A stretch of DNA of 64,000 nucleotides from Branchiostoma floridae (taxonomy: Eukaryota; Chordata; Leptocardii; Amphioxiformes; Branchiostomatidae): contig NC_049986.1 of assembly GCF_000003815.2 (NCBI RefSeq), positions 20,241,720-20,305,719 on the forward strand, read 5' to 3'. A program made the translations under genes and the position numbers. This document shows, in pieces, positions 24,300 to 36,110 of the stretch; the stretch's first letter is position 1, and every line of letters begins with the position of its first letter. The notes under the pieces were generated by a model that was not told where the DNA came from, ran no database searches, and worked only from the letters and a program-made list of their open reading frames with translations.

Positions 24300-25134
24300 C
24301 TCTCTTGTCGAGAGCTTGCAGAAGATATAATAATCATTCCGTTTACGTATGAAAATTATCGACACCTTCTCACTCACGGTTCCGGCGTTTCTTTCGCCGT
24401 AATTAATAATCGATTTCAGATGTAATATCGCACGGCTTCTTCTCCTGTCATGCTTCCAATCGATATTGTAATGGCTAATATGTATAAAAATTGTCACAAC
24501 CTGCTGACGTAAAGACTTCCAAAATCTTCATTATGTTTACTTCACGGAAGGTACATAATGTATCAAATGGCTAAGTACAAAGCTAGAAGGTCTTGGGTCA
24601 CAAAATGAAGAAATGTGTTGGAATAAGAAAAAAAATATTTGCCAGTGTTAGACTATACAATGTGAATGTAGACATTACATATTTGCTTGCAAACGTTACA
24701 TTTCTATATAGCTAGTTTCATATCTTTGATGATGTCCTCGACTGACTGACTGATATCCTTGATATCTAAAATATAACTTTCTTCCTCACGTTTCTGAATA
24801 TTGGAAACGTAATTGATGTGTGATAAATCATACTGCAGTTTTCCTTTCCTCAGCGGCATTGGATCGCGGAAATAATTCATGCCATTGGTTTTATTCGATA
24901 AATCACTAGGCTCAATAATGACTGTTTACTTCATTTTCAGCTACCATTAATGTGTAGATATATCATCATGAGACCTTCATTATCGAAAATCATCTATCGA
25001 TTGTGGAAAATCACCTTTGCATAAGCCATTAGTCGTGTGGGATAGACCGCAACAGAGAGACGTCTCTGCTGCCACGCAGCAATTTTTGACCCTGACACAA
25101 TCTGACCCCACAATCCACTAAGAGACTCTGTTAC
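24300..25134. other. AT-rich DNA, nothing recognised
   Basis: Short frames only. A CTGACTGACTGA micro-repeat lies near 24741. Confidence 0.5.
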
Positions 25135-25625
25135 GTCTGTCAAGAAGGTAACAAAGAAGATATTTACAAGCGTCTTATGTTCTAGTAAGGACAGTTTTGT
25201 CTCTTTGTCTAACCAGAATTTATTTGACGAATTTTTCAGAAATGTACGGTTTCAGTTTCACGGTGCGCAGCCAGGTGGGTTTTTACGTCACTCAACCAGG
25301 GTAGAACGAAGATCGTGGTAAGCATCTTAGTACGTTAATGGACAAGTTCTTTGTCCAGTAACATTCAGTTCTGTCTCTGTGTAGCCAGTATCTCTCGGAC
25401 GAATTTCTCAGAGAAGTACATTAGAATTTCTACCATCGACGAATACACCGAGATGCACCCAACCAGGTAAGAACGAAGATACGTCAATGAACAATTTCTT
25501 TGTCCAGTAGGGAACAGCTCTATCTATGTGCCTAGCCAGCACTTCTCAGACGAATTTCTCAGAAAAATACTTTTCTTCCTAGAATTTACACCATCGACCA
25601 GTGTACCGAGAGATGCACTTGCCTT
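25135..25625. repeat. Tandem array, about three copies, period about 150-172 bp
   Basis: GACGAATTT recurs at 25226, 25398 and 25549, and TTGTCCAGTA at 25351 and 25500 with a diverged counterpart near 25180. Copies also share AAC[GC]AAGAT, CCAACCAGG and CACCGAGA. Confidence 0.75.
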
Positions 25626-25814
25626 TCATACTGTGTACTGCACCGTACTGAATTTCTCCCACTCACAAGTTGATGCATTCTAGTACTTGACCCCTGACCG
25701 ATAATAAAGTGTAACTCACGCAGGCAATCCGATGAGATTTCTCTTACTAGAAAACTTTTATCATTTCCAGGAAAAAAAAAGGTATGATTCAGCCAGACAT
25801 GATAAAAGCAACTA

Positions 25815-25864
25815 TATATATTATAGTTGTTAGTTCGGTATATATACATATACATATATATGTG
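25815..25864. repeat. TA-rich simple sequence
   Basis: Short TATATA and TATACA runs around an imperfect palindrome. Confidence 0.8.
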
Positions 25865-28400
25865 ATATGTCGTTAGCAGGGATGTGTCTGTTTGAAACAA
25901 ACTCTTCTGATGTTTAACGGGCTGCTATAAGCGAGATTTAATCAGGCTATATCAGAGACTGTCGCTCATGTTGTTATCAATCTACCTACAGAATCATCCA
26001 TTTTCAACCGTCTTCCACTGCCAGGTCGTTGACACAGACTCGGATATCACCTCCAACGTTTTAAAGTTTTATGGCGGATATTGTTTCTTGTAGAGTATCA
26101 TCCGTTATGTTGTAAATGTAGTGGCATGTTTTGCACAGAAGGACTCCGGAAGAGCGGTAAACTCCAAAATACATGGTTAACATTCTATTAACATAATGCT
26201 TAATATGTCTATTAATAATAATAATAGTTAACTAAGTCCGTTCCACAAGATTAGAAGGCTTTTTGTGGCAAAATTGGTCACACATATTGAAATTGGATAT
26301 ATCGATTTTTTCGGCTGTATACAGTGAAGTGTAGTCTCCAAGTAGACGTGTCAGCTGGAGAGGACTTTAGCTAAATAGGGACAAACAAGTTACCATGCGA
26401 TCTCAGTCAGTTGCAGTCCATCCAACTATCACCGCCGACCACTCCTAGGCCAAATAATCCCTACGAGACTTTATTCCTAACTTGGGCATAGTCCTCTATT
26501 ACTATTGGTCCAAGCGGGAGTCTGGCAGAGACTAGGTAATGTGCATCTTCTGGTGGTAACAACCTCAAATATACCATTCGCTCTTCTTTGCGTCTCAAGA
26601 GATGTATACTGTTACTCTAATCTGGCTTTTGCGTTGCAAGTTGGTGATATGTTTGAGATGGGATCTGGGTTTATATGGCTGGATATTGGTAATGCTTGTC
26701 GCGAAGTGCTATCAATCTCACAGTATTCCATGCCCTATCCACTGCTTTACCACTGTCAATCCAACAGTATCCCATGCTCTATCCACTGCCATACCACTGA
26801 GCGTTGGAAGTAGTACCACGACATAGAAAGCTACATATAGTAAAGCAATAGAAATATAACACTGAACAATCCACGTTTATGACCAATTCAGTTTGCATCC
26901 AATGGAAGTGAAATATCATTCACTAAAACAACAGAAACAGACACTACTATTAGTTGAGTCTTGCATATAAAATACGACATATTAGACCCATCCTGGATAA
27001 GTACTGCACTAATGTGCTACGCTGTTTGTTCGTCGTTAGTTCGGAAAGCACGCAGCGCAACTGAAGCGTTTTGTGACTCCCCTGGAATCTTTCTTCATTA
27101 CGGAAAACACTTATGTTCAATGAATCTCGGTTATGCTACGGAACGGTTGTTTTATGTGTGCCATCACCGGATCTACAGCGGCGAGGATCCGTCTGTAATA
27201 TCATTTCTCCGTCAGGGGCATCAAGTTATCTCAGTCGTACAGACGTACATCTTTATAACGTTTCAGGGATTTCTGCCAAATACAGGGATCTTGCCTGCTT
27301 ATGCTTTGATGACAGCCTGTTGTCACTCTAGCTGAATTTAACTTTAAAATGTTTATGTCTCGTATGGTTTATGTTTACCATAAAATCAAGCCAGCATTAT
27401 GATTAAGAGTTCAGGCACATTGAAAAATATGTACGTGGTCACTTTTTTATCCAAAATCTATGAAAATAATAAAATATTATCATAAAAAGATACTTCCAAT
27501 TTTGCGACCGACTTTTCAGATATTTTAGTTAATTTTTGCTAATCATGCTTTGGAACGGAGACTTATCTACGCCCAGTTCTGTCTTTATTGCACAAACCAC
27601 TTGTCCCGAAGGAGTACTGGTATCAAGTAGATTGCTGGGAAGATTTAAGAGTTTAGGTTCAATCGAGCATCTGGTCAAGTTGCAAAGCAATCTGAGTGGA
27701 GTGGAACTCTCTCTCTCTCTCTGTTCTAATGGGTTTAGCCATTGATTGAGGTAAACATCTTCAGGTTCCAGAATTGCCGCAAAGTCTGGGTTGCCATTTC
27801 TTCTGTATTGCGTACCCGGTAAACCGCCTCATGGCGTAACACACCAGGTTACCAAGACTCATATTGATGAATAAAGAATGATAAATGAAGGAGGTTTTAA
27901 GTGGGAGGCTTGAATTTACGAGACGAACGTCCCCAATGGCTGTAGACTTGCTGATCAACGCCTTTTCTAACTGTTCAGGTTGACTAACCCTTCCTCAGGT
28001 CAGCTACCTCTGCGAGATGATCTATTCCTTACTAACCGAGCCTGAGACTGAAACAGCTCCCTCTGTGGTATCTTATATCACCGCAACACAATGGGTAACA
28101 TTTGCCCAAAAGCAGTTACTCAAGCAACTGGATGTGATTTTGGAAACAGCCAGTCGTTTCAATTAGCATCCACTAGTTTTCATCAGTGACGCTGAAGTGA
28201 TCTGGAAGAAACTGGTCTTTTATACACTATCTAAGAATGAAGATAATTTTTTTTATGTCCAATAGGAAACCTGTAAGACAAATTTAGGCTGGAGACAATT
28301 TGGATTCCAATAGAAATAAAAGTAAGGCAATGTCAAGCTTAAGACAATTTCGGATGTAAATGGGAAACAAGGCTAAGACACAGTTGATGCAGATGAGTCA
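25865..28400. other. Unique DNA, no gene recognised
   Basis: Contains a 43-bp imperfect duplication at 26721-26800 (AGTAT[TC]CCATGC[CT]CTATCCACTGC) and a CT run at 27707-27721. Plus-strand frames of 102 and 124 codons (26505-26813 and 26961-27335) have no domain and no repeat-independent support. Confidence 0.4.
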
Positions 28401-28427
28401 ATTAGCTCATGTTGTTTTAGTTACATC

Positions 28428-28517
28428 CACACGAGTTGAACAGTACGGGACGTTAACGGTAGTAAGCCCATTCACACGAGTTGAACAGTACGGGGTGTTA
28501 ACGGTAGTAAGCCCGTA
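28428..28517. repeat. Two-copy tandem duplication, period 45 bp
   Basis: Two adjacent units starting CACACGAGTTGAACAGTACG at 28428 and 28473 differ at only a few bases. Because 45 is a multiple of 3, the minus-strand frame repeats a 15-residue peptide (GLTTVN-[TV]-PYCSTRV). Confidence 0.9.
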
Positions 28518-29049
28518 CATCAGAGGCAGGTCATCCGGGGGACACCGCTGAGGATGTCCCTTCCTTTTATTGCAATTAAGTCGCGCACCGTGAAATTGAA
28601 ACCGTACATTTGCCCGAGTTCTCAGTTGATTTGTTACCACTTTGAGGCTATTTTGGTGGCGATCTGATCAAGGAGCGCGTATAAACAGGGCGCTCCGTTT
28701 CACACAGGTGGATCCCTTTATCTTGTTTGAGAGCACACATATGCCGTTTGCCTGACCGTAATGTGTGCACGAATCATGTTACGTAGTCCCAAACAATTTA
28801 CGTGCGTGTCTAGCTGCAAACTTAGTATTTCATACATGTAAAAAATGAAGAATGCTTCTGTCAGTCGATTCTAGTTGAAAACTACTCTCCATGCAGAGGT
28901 TACGGACAGGCTTCGGCTGTTTGTATTTTTTACGTTTTTAGGCATTTTGTATTGGTCTTTCTATTTTGTACCGCTTTCTTTCTGTCTCGCGGCCTAACTG
29001 CTTAAAATGATAGTACACTTTGATATAATGTTTGGCTATAAGATACGTC

Positions 29050-29400
29050 TGATGTATAAATGTGGAAAAAAAATGAGAAGCCACCATCACTGTACCGACA
29101 AAACAGGATACAATTGTGTCTGATCCTGTTTCTGATCCTGACTATATTGTCCAACGTTCTCCCTGCTACACTGCCCAGGTCAGGGTGAGGGGCCGTGTTT
29201 CTCTCTTCTCCAGTTGCCTGATGTGTGAATAAATGAGAAGCAGCCATCACTGAATCACCATGTCTATGCTTTACCGACAAAACAGGGTAAAATTGTGCAT
29301 GATCCTTTTCCTTCACGTTGACTGCACTGTCCAACGTTCTGTCCCTGCTACACTATCCAGGTCAGGGATTGTTGGCCATGTTTCACCTTTCTCCTGTTTC
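29050..29400. repeat. Two-copy tandem duplication, period about 180 bp
   Basis: TGTCCAACGTTCT ends a shared block at 29149-29160 and 29329-29340. Copies also share AAATGAGAAGC[AC][AG]CCATCACTG, ACCGACAAAACAGG and CTGCTACACT, and the CCAGGTCAGGG motif. Confidence 0.85.
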
Positions 29401-29489
29401 TACTGCACTGACCATGATTGAAGATGTCACTCACCTGCCCCGTGCATGCACTTTACAGCTCAATATGGCTTAAGAGATGAATACATCGC

Positions 29490-29900
29490 ACCCCGGTTTT
29501 AAAGTGGGACACTTTGGGATGATCCGGTCTCCCGGGACGGACCGAAAACCAAAGCCAGGTCAGCACCCATCACCGTTCGGAGTTAGAATTACGCCGGCCG
29601 TTTATTCCTTATTGCTACCCCGGCATGAAATGGTTTCACCCTGGCGCGACCCCTGATAACGTGCGACAGGGCGGGATCTCCCAGGAACCAAACAATATAA
29701 TAAATCAGCCAGAGGTCGCTTCGAGGTCGTCTAATTTCAGAAGATCCTTTCTGGCTTTATTGCCATTCCCTTCGGCGTGAAATTGAACACCCATAACTCC
29801 GACCGGGCCGTTCTGTCCGGGCAGCAGGCTGGGTATGCAGGAGCATATGGGGCTGGAGTCGCCGCCGGGCAGCCTAATACTGAATATAGCTGACTCCGCA
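29490..29900. other. GC-rich unique block
   Basis: About 400 bp with GC content clearly above its surroundings, no long frame and no repeat partner in the window. Candidates are a conserved regulatory element or a remnant of an unrecognised element. Confidence 0.3.
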
Positions 29901-31929
29901 GTTCGTGTTACAGTAACACCACACCTTGATGGTTTTGTAAGGAGACACGTCTTGGCCTAGATATTTCTGAGACCTCCAACGTAATATATGGCAGAGGTAA
30001 TGTCATGTGCCATGGTTGTATGTTCCCCAGATGTCGGTATTAGTTTATCTAACTGTAAAGTCTGAGGGATGAACTGTAAAATCTGAAGGATGCTTGTCTT
30101 TCTTTACACTAGACCGTAACAAAGCAGTTCAGATTACAGGCTATGACTATGAGAGTATCTTACCAATAGACTGAAAGTTCATCTGTGTTGGTAAATGGCA
30201 TTATGGATAAACTGAACTTTAACTAACAAAGGGTAAGTTCCACCTTGTTTGTAGTGTTGGTAAGTTATATATATCCATAATTCTATGACAGGAGATAGCA
30301 GTGCACCATGGATAAGAATTTCCAGAAGAACTGAATTTCTGATATGTTGAATTCATGACTACACATTGTAAGAAGATTGTGCTGCTGGTTCTGATTATCT
30401 CCTAGTACGGTTCGGTGGTAATTATGGTCGTAAAATGCTCACCTGGGGCTATCATCACGTTAATGCCACAGCTTTCAGTTCCGGTAGGCCAATGATCAAA
30501 TTTTTACACTTCAATTGTTTTGACGTTCTAACTTATCTGCGTTTGTGGTCATCCTATAGGCCCACCCTTCATCCTCTTCCTTTTATTATAAAAGGTTGAC
30601 AAGAAACATCGTTGTCATTAAGTTAAAAGCAAGCAAGCAAAAAACAAACAGCAGCAAATAAATAATGAAAACACTAATTGCAATCTAGAATAGAACGGAA
30701 AGCAAACACGGTGGACTACAAAAATAAACAAATGAGATCACTGTAGAGGAAATAATGGAATCGAGGGACCTGCAGCTGGTATTAGCATCAGACTATGACG
30801 AACAATGACAGTTCAGTGATGATGTAGATAGCAGGGGTCATATAAGGATAGAGAACAGAGGATACACCGTCACACACTGGCTTCAGGTTCATTGTTCTTC
30901 AGCTCAAATCGCAAATATAAAACCTTCATTCGTTTATTATGCATGGTTACTTCGATATTGGGGTAATTCCTTTTGATAACATCGTTTTATTTTGTGGCAA
31001 AATCACCCACATTGAAATTCCCTGACGCTATCTTTTTACAATTCGCAGTGCATTCAAAATATCAATATCAATTAACTCCCCTCCCCTTAAATGACCTCCT
31101 GGCAAAATGCCTAATGGTAAGCAAGCTGTGGTGGTAAAAGAATGTAGAATGGTTTTATGAGCATTTTCTTACTGTAACCATCTTATGTTATTGCTTATTT
31201 AGAATAAAGGAACTGTTTCTTACATTATAATCAAGCTGACATAAATTTAGAATCTACGTGGTATGTTACTTTGATTTAAAAAAAATGGTAATTTATTTGA
31301 GGTTATATGAGATTTTCTTTGGTTTTGCAGTTTGGAGCTATTTCATTTGGAGATATTTCTATGAATATGAGTTAAACATGCACAATTTATTTTGTATTGT
31401 CCTTTATGTCCAAGGCAATTCATATAGAAAAAGCGTCAACTTTTACAAACCTCAAACGGTACCACATTGCATTTTAGAAGACGACAAAGAATAGCCAGTA
31501 ACCTCACCACATGAGTTATTTGTTAATACAGATAAAGCAGCCAACCCAATATGTATGAATCACCGTGTGTAGGGGGATCCATGTTGGAAGAGCTCCATCA
31601 CTGCCGTTTGGGATTATCCCTCGCGAAGTACAATTGGTCATAGATAAAGGGGATGCACCTTGCAATCTTCTTAGAACGGAAACCAGCAGGGAATATTTAT
31701 ATCTTCGGCTTCACGATGGGAATTCCTGCCGGGTTGAACCTTTGGAAGTTCTAGAATCAATGTCTGACCATCAATACCTGCCCAGTACTTCTCCTTAATC
31801 CAATAAACCATGGACTGAGGCTGACACAAACACAGCTGGGCACTATTCACGTTAAGGCCAGTGCTTGGGAAATTTCATGTCAGGAAGGAGATTCACCCAA
31901 TAGCGGCACTGATTTTTTTTGTTCCTGTG
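29901..31929. other. AT-rich DNA, no gene recognised
   Basis: A small duplication of AACTGTAAA[AG]TCTGA[AG]GGATG occurs at 30050-30091. Plus-strand frames at 31258-31494 and 31565-31798 (about 78 codons each) have no recognised product. The second lies just upstream of the LINE remnant but does not match reverse transcriptase motifs that I can see. Confidence 0.35.
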
Positions 31930-32370
31930 TTACACAGGGTTATCCTAAGCCGTGTAATATAAATTTTAAGAAAAGTTTGAGTCTAAGAAGTCTTGAAAGA
32001 ACTTGCAAACAATGCACATCAAACATGGTAAAAGATGAAAATCACTTTGTGTCAAACTGTTCGTTCTACGATCACGAAAGAAAAGAGCTGTTTGAAGATA
32101 CCACCGAATTCCACCAAAATGTCTTCATATTCACTGAAAATTTAAAAAAGAAACATTCTCCTTTTAACATCGAAAAATCCACACATAATAAGTCTTTCGT
32201 CTCCCACTGTCTCTGAAAAAAAGGCGAACCCCATATCCCAGAATCTAGGCTTAGTTAGGCTTTTAGACTAGACTAGAGTAGACACTTGTTATGTGTTTTT
32301 TTACACTGTTTGAATCTCTAATGTTAAAATCTCGAAATTAGCCCACGGACAAGAATTTGTAATAAACTAA
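31930..32370 (+). mobile_element. 3' end of a non-LTR retrotransposon: C-terminal zinc-binding segment plus 3' UTR
   Basis: The plus-strand frame, open from about 31930 to the stop at 32216, contains C-x2-C-x9-H-x4-C (residues C-KQ-C, then ENHFVSNC) followed by an FYDHERKELF-like stretch. This arrangement is typical of the C-terminal tail after the reverse transcriptase domain in many LINEs. The reverse transcriptase and endonuclease domains are missing, so the copy is 5'-truncated. It has no usable ATG. The downstream region ends with GCCCACGGACAAGAATTTGT and AATAAAC at 32341-32366, resembling the terminus at 2107-2140. Confidence 0.7.
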
Positions 32371-32690
32371 ATTATCATCTCTTTCAACTTGAAGTGAACC
32401 TGCCTATTTAGCACCTCTCCATGAGTGTGCATGGCACGACGTGCCCTATTAGCTAATGTTCACTACCGTGAAGTGAGCACCAACAATTTGCTTATCAGGA
32501 ACTGGTCGTCTCGATAGCCACGCTTAATCCGATAACGTATGTTATTAGCGACATCTATCGACAGGGAGGGGGGTCCCATTATCTCTGGTGTGTAAATCCG
32601 GACAGATAAGATCTAAAGTGATGGTGTGAAATCCGGAGGATCGGAAATGGTGGAGATGCCAACATTTTGCTTCAACTTTATAGTTTGGTC
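32371..32690. other. Unique DNA between the LINE remnant and a foldback element
   Basis: Nothing recognised; the left half of the foldback element at 32.7 kb should lie here if it survives, but no matching arm was found. Confidence 0.4.
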
Positions 32691-32721
32691 TAGAAACATA
32701 ACAGGTGAGTGCAAGAGAAAA

Positions 32722-32813
32722 TCGGCGAAAATACATCAACACAATCTCGACGCAATGAACGAACTCCGCACTAAAGCAAGCGTGACCCAAGTGCACTGAG
32801 ATGCCACCTAAAG
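32722..32813. mobile_element. Right half of a foldback (MITE-like) element
   Basis: ATCGGCGAAAATA, then GCAATGAACGAAC[TC]CCGCA, then GACCCAAGTGCACTGAGAT and GCCACCT match in order the right end of the complete elements at 38492-38715 and 47239-47513. The opposite arm is not visible, so this copy is truncated or rearranged. Confidence 0.65.
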
Positions 32814-33772
32814 CTAGAAGTAAGTTTTTCTGACGCCAATGATGATCTTAGAGTGAAATATTTGGAGTGTTGTTGGTTTTGTCTCTCTAACCGCTTCAGA
32901 TTCGTCGGTAACTGGTCACATATGCAAACATTCCGACACATCCTTGCAGTGAAAAAATAAAAGGTTGCATGATAGGCCAGTGTCAAAGTAGATAAAAGCA
33001 GATGATAAAGTAGTAAAAAGATAGTAGGAAAAAGTAGGTAAACTGAAGATTACTAGTATGTCATCTTTACGTGCTGCCCAGCACTTCTTTAACCGTAGGG
33101 AGTTCTACTCTGTTTAATGCTTATCACACACTTCGGCAATGCATCTCATATAAAACGTCGAAAGTAACCTAGACGCGTTCATGACGTCCATTACAATTCT
33201 GCCTAAAAGGCTGCACAGCAAAATCGAACACGGCCAGGTAGATTTTAATACGTTTTTACCTTTAAAAGTTTAAATGAGTCCTGTACATAAGTTGAAGTTT
33301 AAAGAGTTTAAAGTTTAAGGCCTCTTTACTTGATGGCTGCCCTAGCTTTCTGCATATTCGTTGAGGAAGTCCTCATTTTCAGTATATAGGACGATTAGAG
33401 CTCCGTCATTGTGGAGAGTAATGCGTTTGGACGTATCAACTCCGGGTTATGGAGATTTATCAGGCGATGGAGTGCATCTGACATCTGGTCTTTGTCAGCA
33501 GGGTACTTAATGCAGGGCTTATCCACTCAGCCACAAAAATCATTATGCACTAATGTACTGTGATGAACTCTTTTGGAGAATGAACGGCAATAGAGGGCCA
33601 TACATGCATGGCTGATTTATTTCGTATAGGACCATTTCGAATAGACAAAAAGTGCCACTGTATATTCATGTGGCATTTTCCCGTTAAATTACGAGTAGAA
33701 CATTGTGTAACGGTGGGAGCTAGTGAAACAACTTGAGAGGCGAGTAGACACAGAAAGAGACGTCGACAAAAT
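32814..33772. other. Unique AT-rich DNA
   Basis: No gene recognised. A local repetition of AAGTTTAAAG-type words occurs at 33260-33325. Confidence 0.5.
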
Positions 33773-33844
33773 CCTGACTCCCGGGATTCGAACCCGGGCC
33801 GCTAGATCACAAATCCAGGCGTTAAACCACTACGCTAACAGCCA
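33773..33844 (-). pseudogene. tRNA-like sequence (tRNA pseudogene or tRNA-derived SINE head)
   Basis: On the minus strand an A box (TAGCGTAGTGG) and a perfect B box (GGTTCGAATCC) are at the right spacing. A D-arm (GCGT/ACGC), a 5-bp anticodon stem with loop TTTGTGA (anticodon TGT, threonine) and a GC-rich T-arm can be folded. The acceptor strands (TGGCTGT and GAGTCAG) do not pair, so it is unlikely to be a functional tRNA. The internal RNA polymerase III promoter looks intact. Confidence 0.6.
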
Positions 33845-35520
33845 TTTAGTATGGTCATTTTAGCAGTCCTTGAATGCCACTGTTAAGCTTGAATGCTGTT
33901 ACACTGGTGTTGTAGGTAGGAGGTTTTCTCAGGGCTTCAATTAACGGAAGGAAATATGCTGATACCTAAACCTTTGAATAAATTCCTCTGTCTGATCCCT
34001 GCTTATTGAACTTTAAGTTGTCTTTCCACCCTCTTATGATACAGGCCCCATGGAGTTGCTTTTGCAGCGCAATCTTCAACGTAGTCGTCGGACTTTCTTG
34101 AATTGACATTGGTTGACCCTCGTATGACATTCTGACTGCCGGGCAACTTAATAATCCGAAATCGCCACTTGGGTAAAGTAGTTTGGCGATTATAGTTACT
34201 TCCTGATAACGATGGGAACTGCCTAAATCATCACAGTGCTGCAAACTGCACCATTCAGACAGGTCGTGATCTTTGCAGGTTTTAGATACCCCACCGGGCG
34301 ATAGGCGAGAAATGAAGGGAGGATTTTAACGTGGATGTGGTAAAGACGACGAGATAGACCCGGGTGGCAGACAGTCCTGGCGCCAGTCTGTCCTGGCGGC
34401 TAATCCACAGGAAGCGTTACTTTATAACCTAATCTTGGTTCTCACTACTTATACTGCCCTGCTGTATGCAGTGATGTTTAAGCTGTGGTTTGTGGGAGAG
34501 AGCTTGTTGACCTACACTTAACACCATCACAACCGGGTAACGATTTCGACTCAAGAGTTTACTTTTCTTTTCAGTGCACATCTTTTTGGAGAATAGTGAC
34601 AGTAGCATACGTCGTCTTCAGCCGTTAGGTATCATTATGGTATCCTATAAATTAACTTGATACACTCCAAGACAATTACTTAATGGAGAAATGACAATGA
34701 TATCCTCGATTAAACTTGGAAGTTGATGAGTTGAAACAAAATATGTAGAGATGATCAGATTTGCAAAAGATGGTGGTCCGAATGACCTGTGTACCATAGA
34801 GAGGCGTAGACACAGATAGAATCAGAATACCCGATAAGTGTCATCAGCCAACCATAATGAATGAATGACATGCATTCATGCCTCGACGGGCTAGGTACAG
34901 GTCACTGATAAAAGACATAATAGATATATGCAGAAAAGCAATAAGATACAATTTAACTATTTAAAGGTGCTAACCTAACAGGATGGTCGCTTCTTTGTAC
35001 AAGTGTATATATAAGAACAGATAATGTTTGATATACAGGTTACGAACTGATAGCACGCCCATACATCTAGCCAGCCGTCTTGCCATCTAACCGTCCAAGT
35101 ACAGCGCGAACACCCCTCCATCCAGGCTGGCCCCGGCCGATTGATGTGGTGGCTCGGGAAGTGGATGGCCAACGTTAACGCTGGATTGTCTCAGCACAAG
35201 ACAAATGTTCAATTACTTACACCGACCACGGATCGGTATGATTCTCCGTAAAAACCCTGCCACATCACCCGATGCGAATCAGTCAACCTCTTGCCTACAA
35301 ATACGCTGCCCACTTTACCCAGATACTTAATCGCTGTCAAAAGTCCCATATAATGGGCTGGAAAAGATTGATCCCGGTCTCCAAGATCTCATCTCAGCCA
35401 CAAAGGAGGCTGTTATCCTGGTATCGATTGGAACTAGTCTTCTGATTTAGTCCGCCTCTGCACGACCCCGGCCGTACGGACCAGACCTAATGGCACCGAA
35501 CGAGCACCGGGGGACCCCTC
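33845..35520. other. Unique DNA, nothing recognised
   Basis: Frames up to 92 codons on the minus strand (33966-34244) without domains. The stretch 34350-34420 has a local duplication of CAGTC[CT]TGGCG. Confidence 0.45.
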
Positions 35521-35539
35521 GTCGTCATGTCCGCGGGAA

Positions 35540-36110
35540 CGAAGGCCCGGTCGGTCGGATTGACGTCATGATTTGCCTGAAGATCGAGGAGGTCTTCTCG
35601 TGATCGGTAATCATGATGTACATGTAGAGGTGGCCGGCTTTGTTACCTCCATGAAAAATGGAGGTATTGTTCTGGCATGTCTCTCGGTCTGAAGGCCTGG
35701 CCGGTGGAATTGACGTCATGATCTGCTTGGAGATCGAGGTGATCTTCTCGTGATCGGTAATCATGATGTAGAGGTGGTTGGCGTTATTAGCTCCGTAAAA
35801 AATGGAGGTATTGTTTTGATATACCTGTAGGTCTAAAGGGCTGGACTGACGTCACGATTTGCCGGAAGATCGAGGTGATCTTGTCGTGATCGGTGATCAT
35901 GATGTAGATGTGACCGGCTGTGTTACCTCCGTGAAAAATGGAGGTATTGTTTGGGCATGTCTGTCGGTCTGAAGGCCAGATCGGTCGGCATGACGTCATG
36001 GTTTGCCCGATGATCAAGTCCTTCTTCTCGTGATCAGTAATCATGATGTACAAGCGGTTCGCTTTGTTACCTCCATGAAAATGAAGGTACTGTTTTTGGC
36101 ATGCCTGCCG
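35540..36110. repeat. Tandem array, four copies, period about 137-150 bp, each with TGACGTCA and a small palindrome
   Basis: Each unit carries TGACGTCA (35561, 35711, 35847, 35991), a TCGTGATC[GA]GT[AG]ATCATGATGTA segment, and an ACCTCC[AG]TGAAAAATGGAGGT hairpin (near 35646, 35790, 35927 and, degraded, 36070). On the minus strand the units translate to repeats of IMITDHEK, NNTSIFHGGN and DRQTC-like peptides, but period changes break a single frame. The hairpin word is a plausible remnant of a mobile repeat family. Confidence 0.85.

Noticed and set aside
26961-27335. 124-codon plus-strand frame
   Set aside because: No motif, no splice context and no homologous copy; probably chance.
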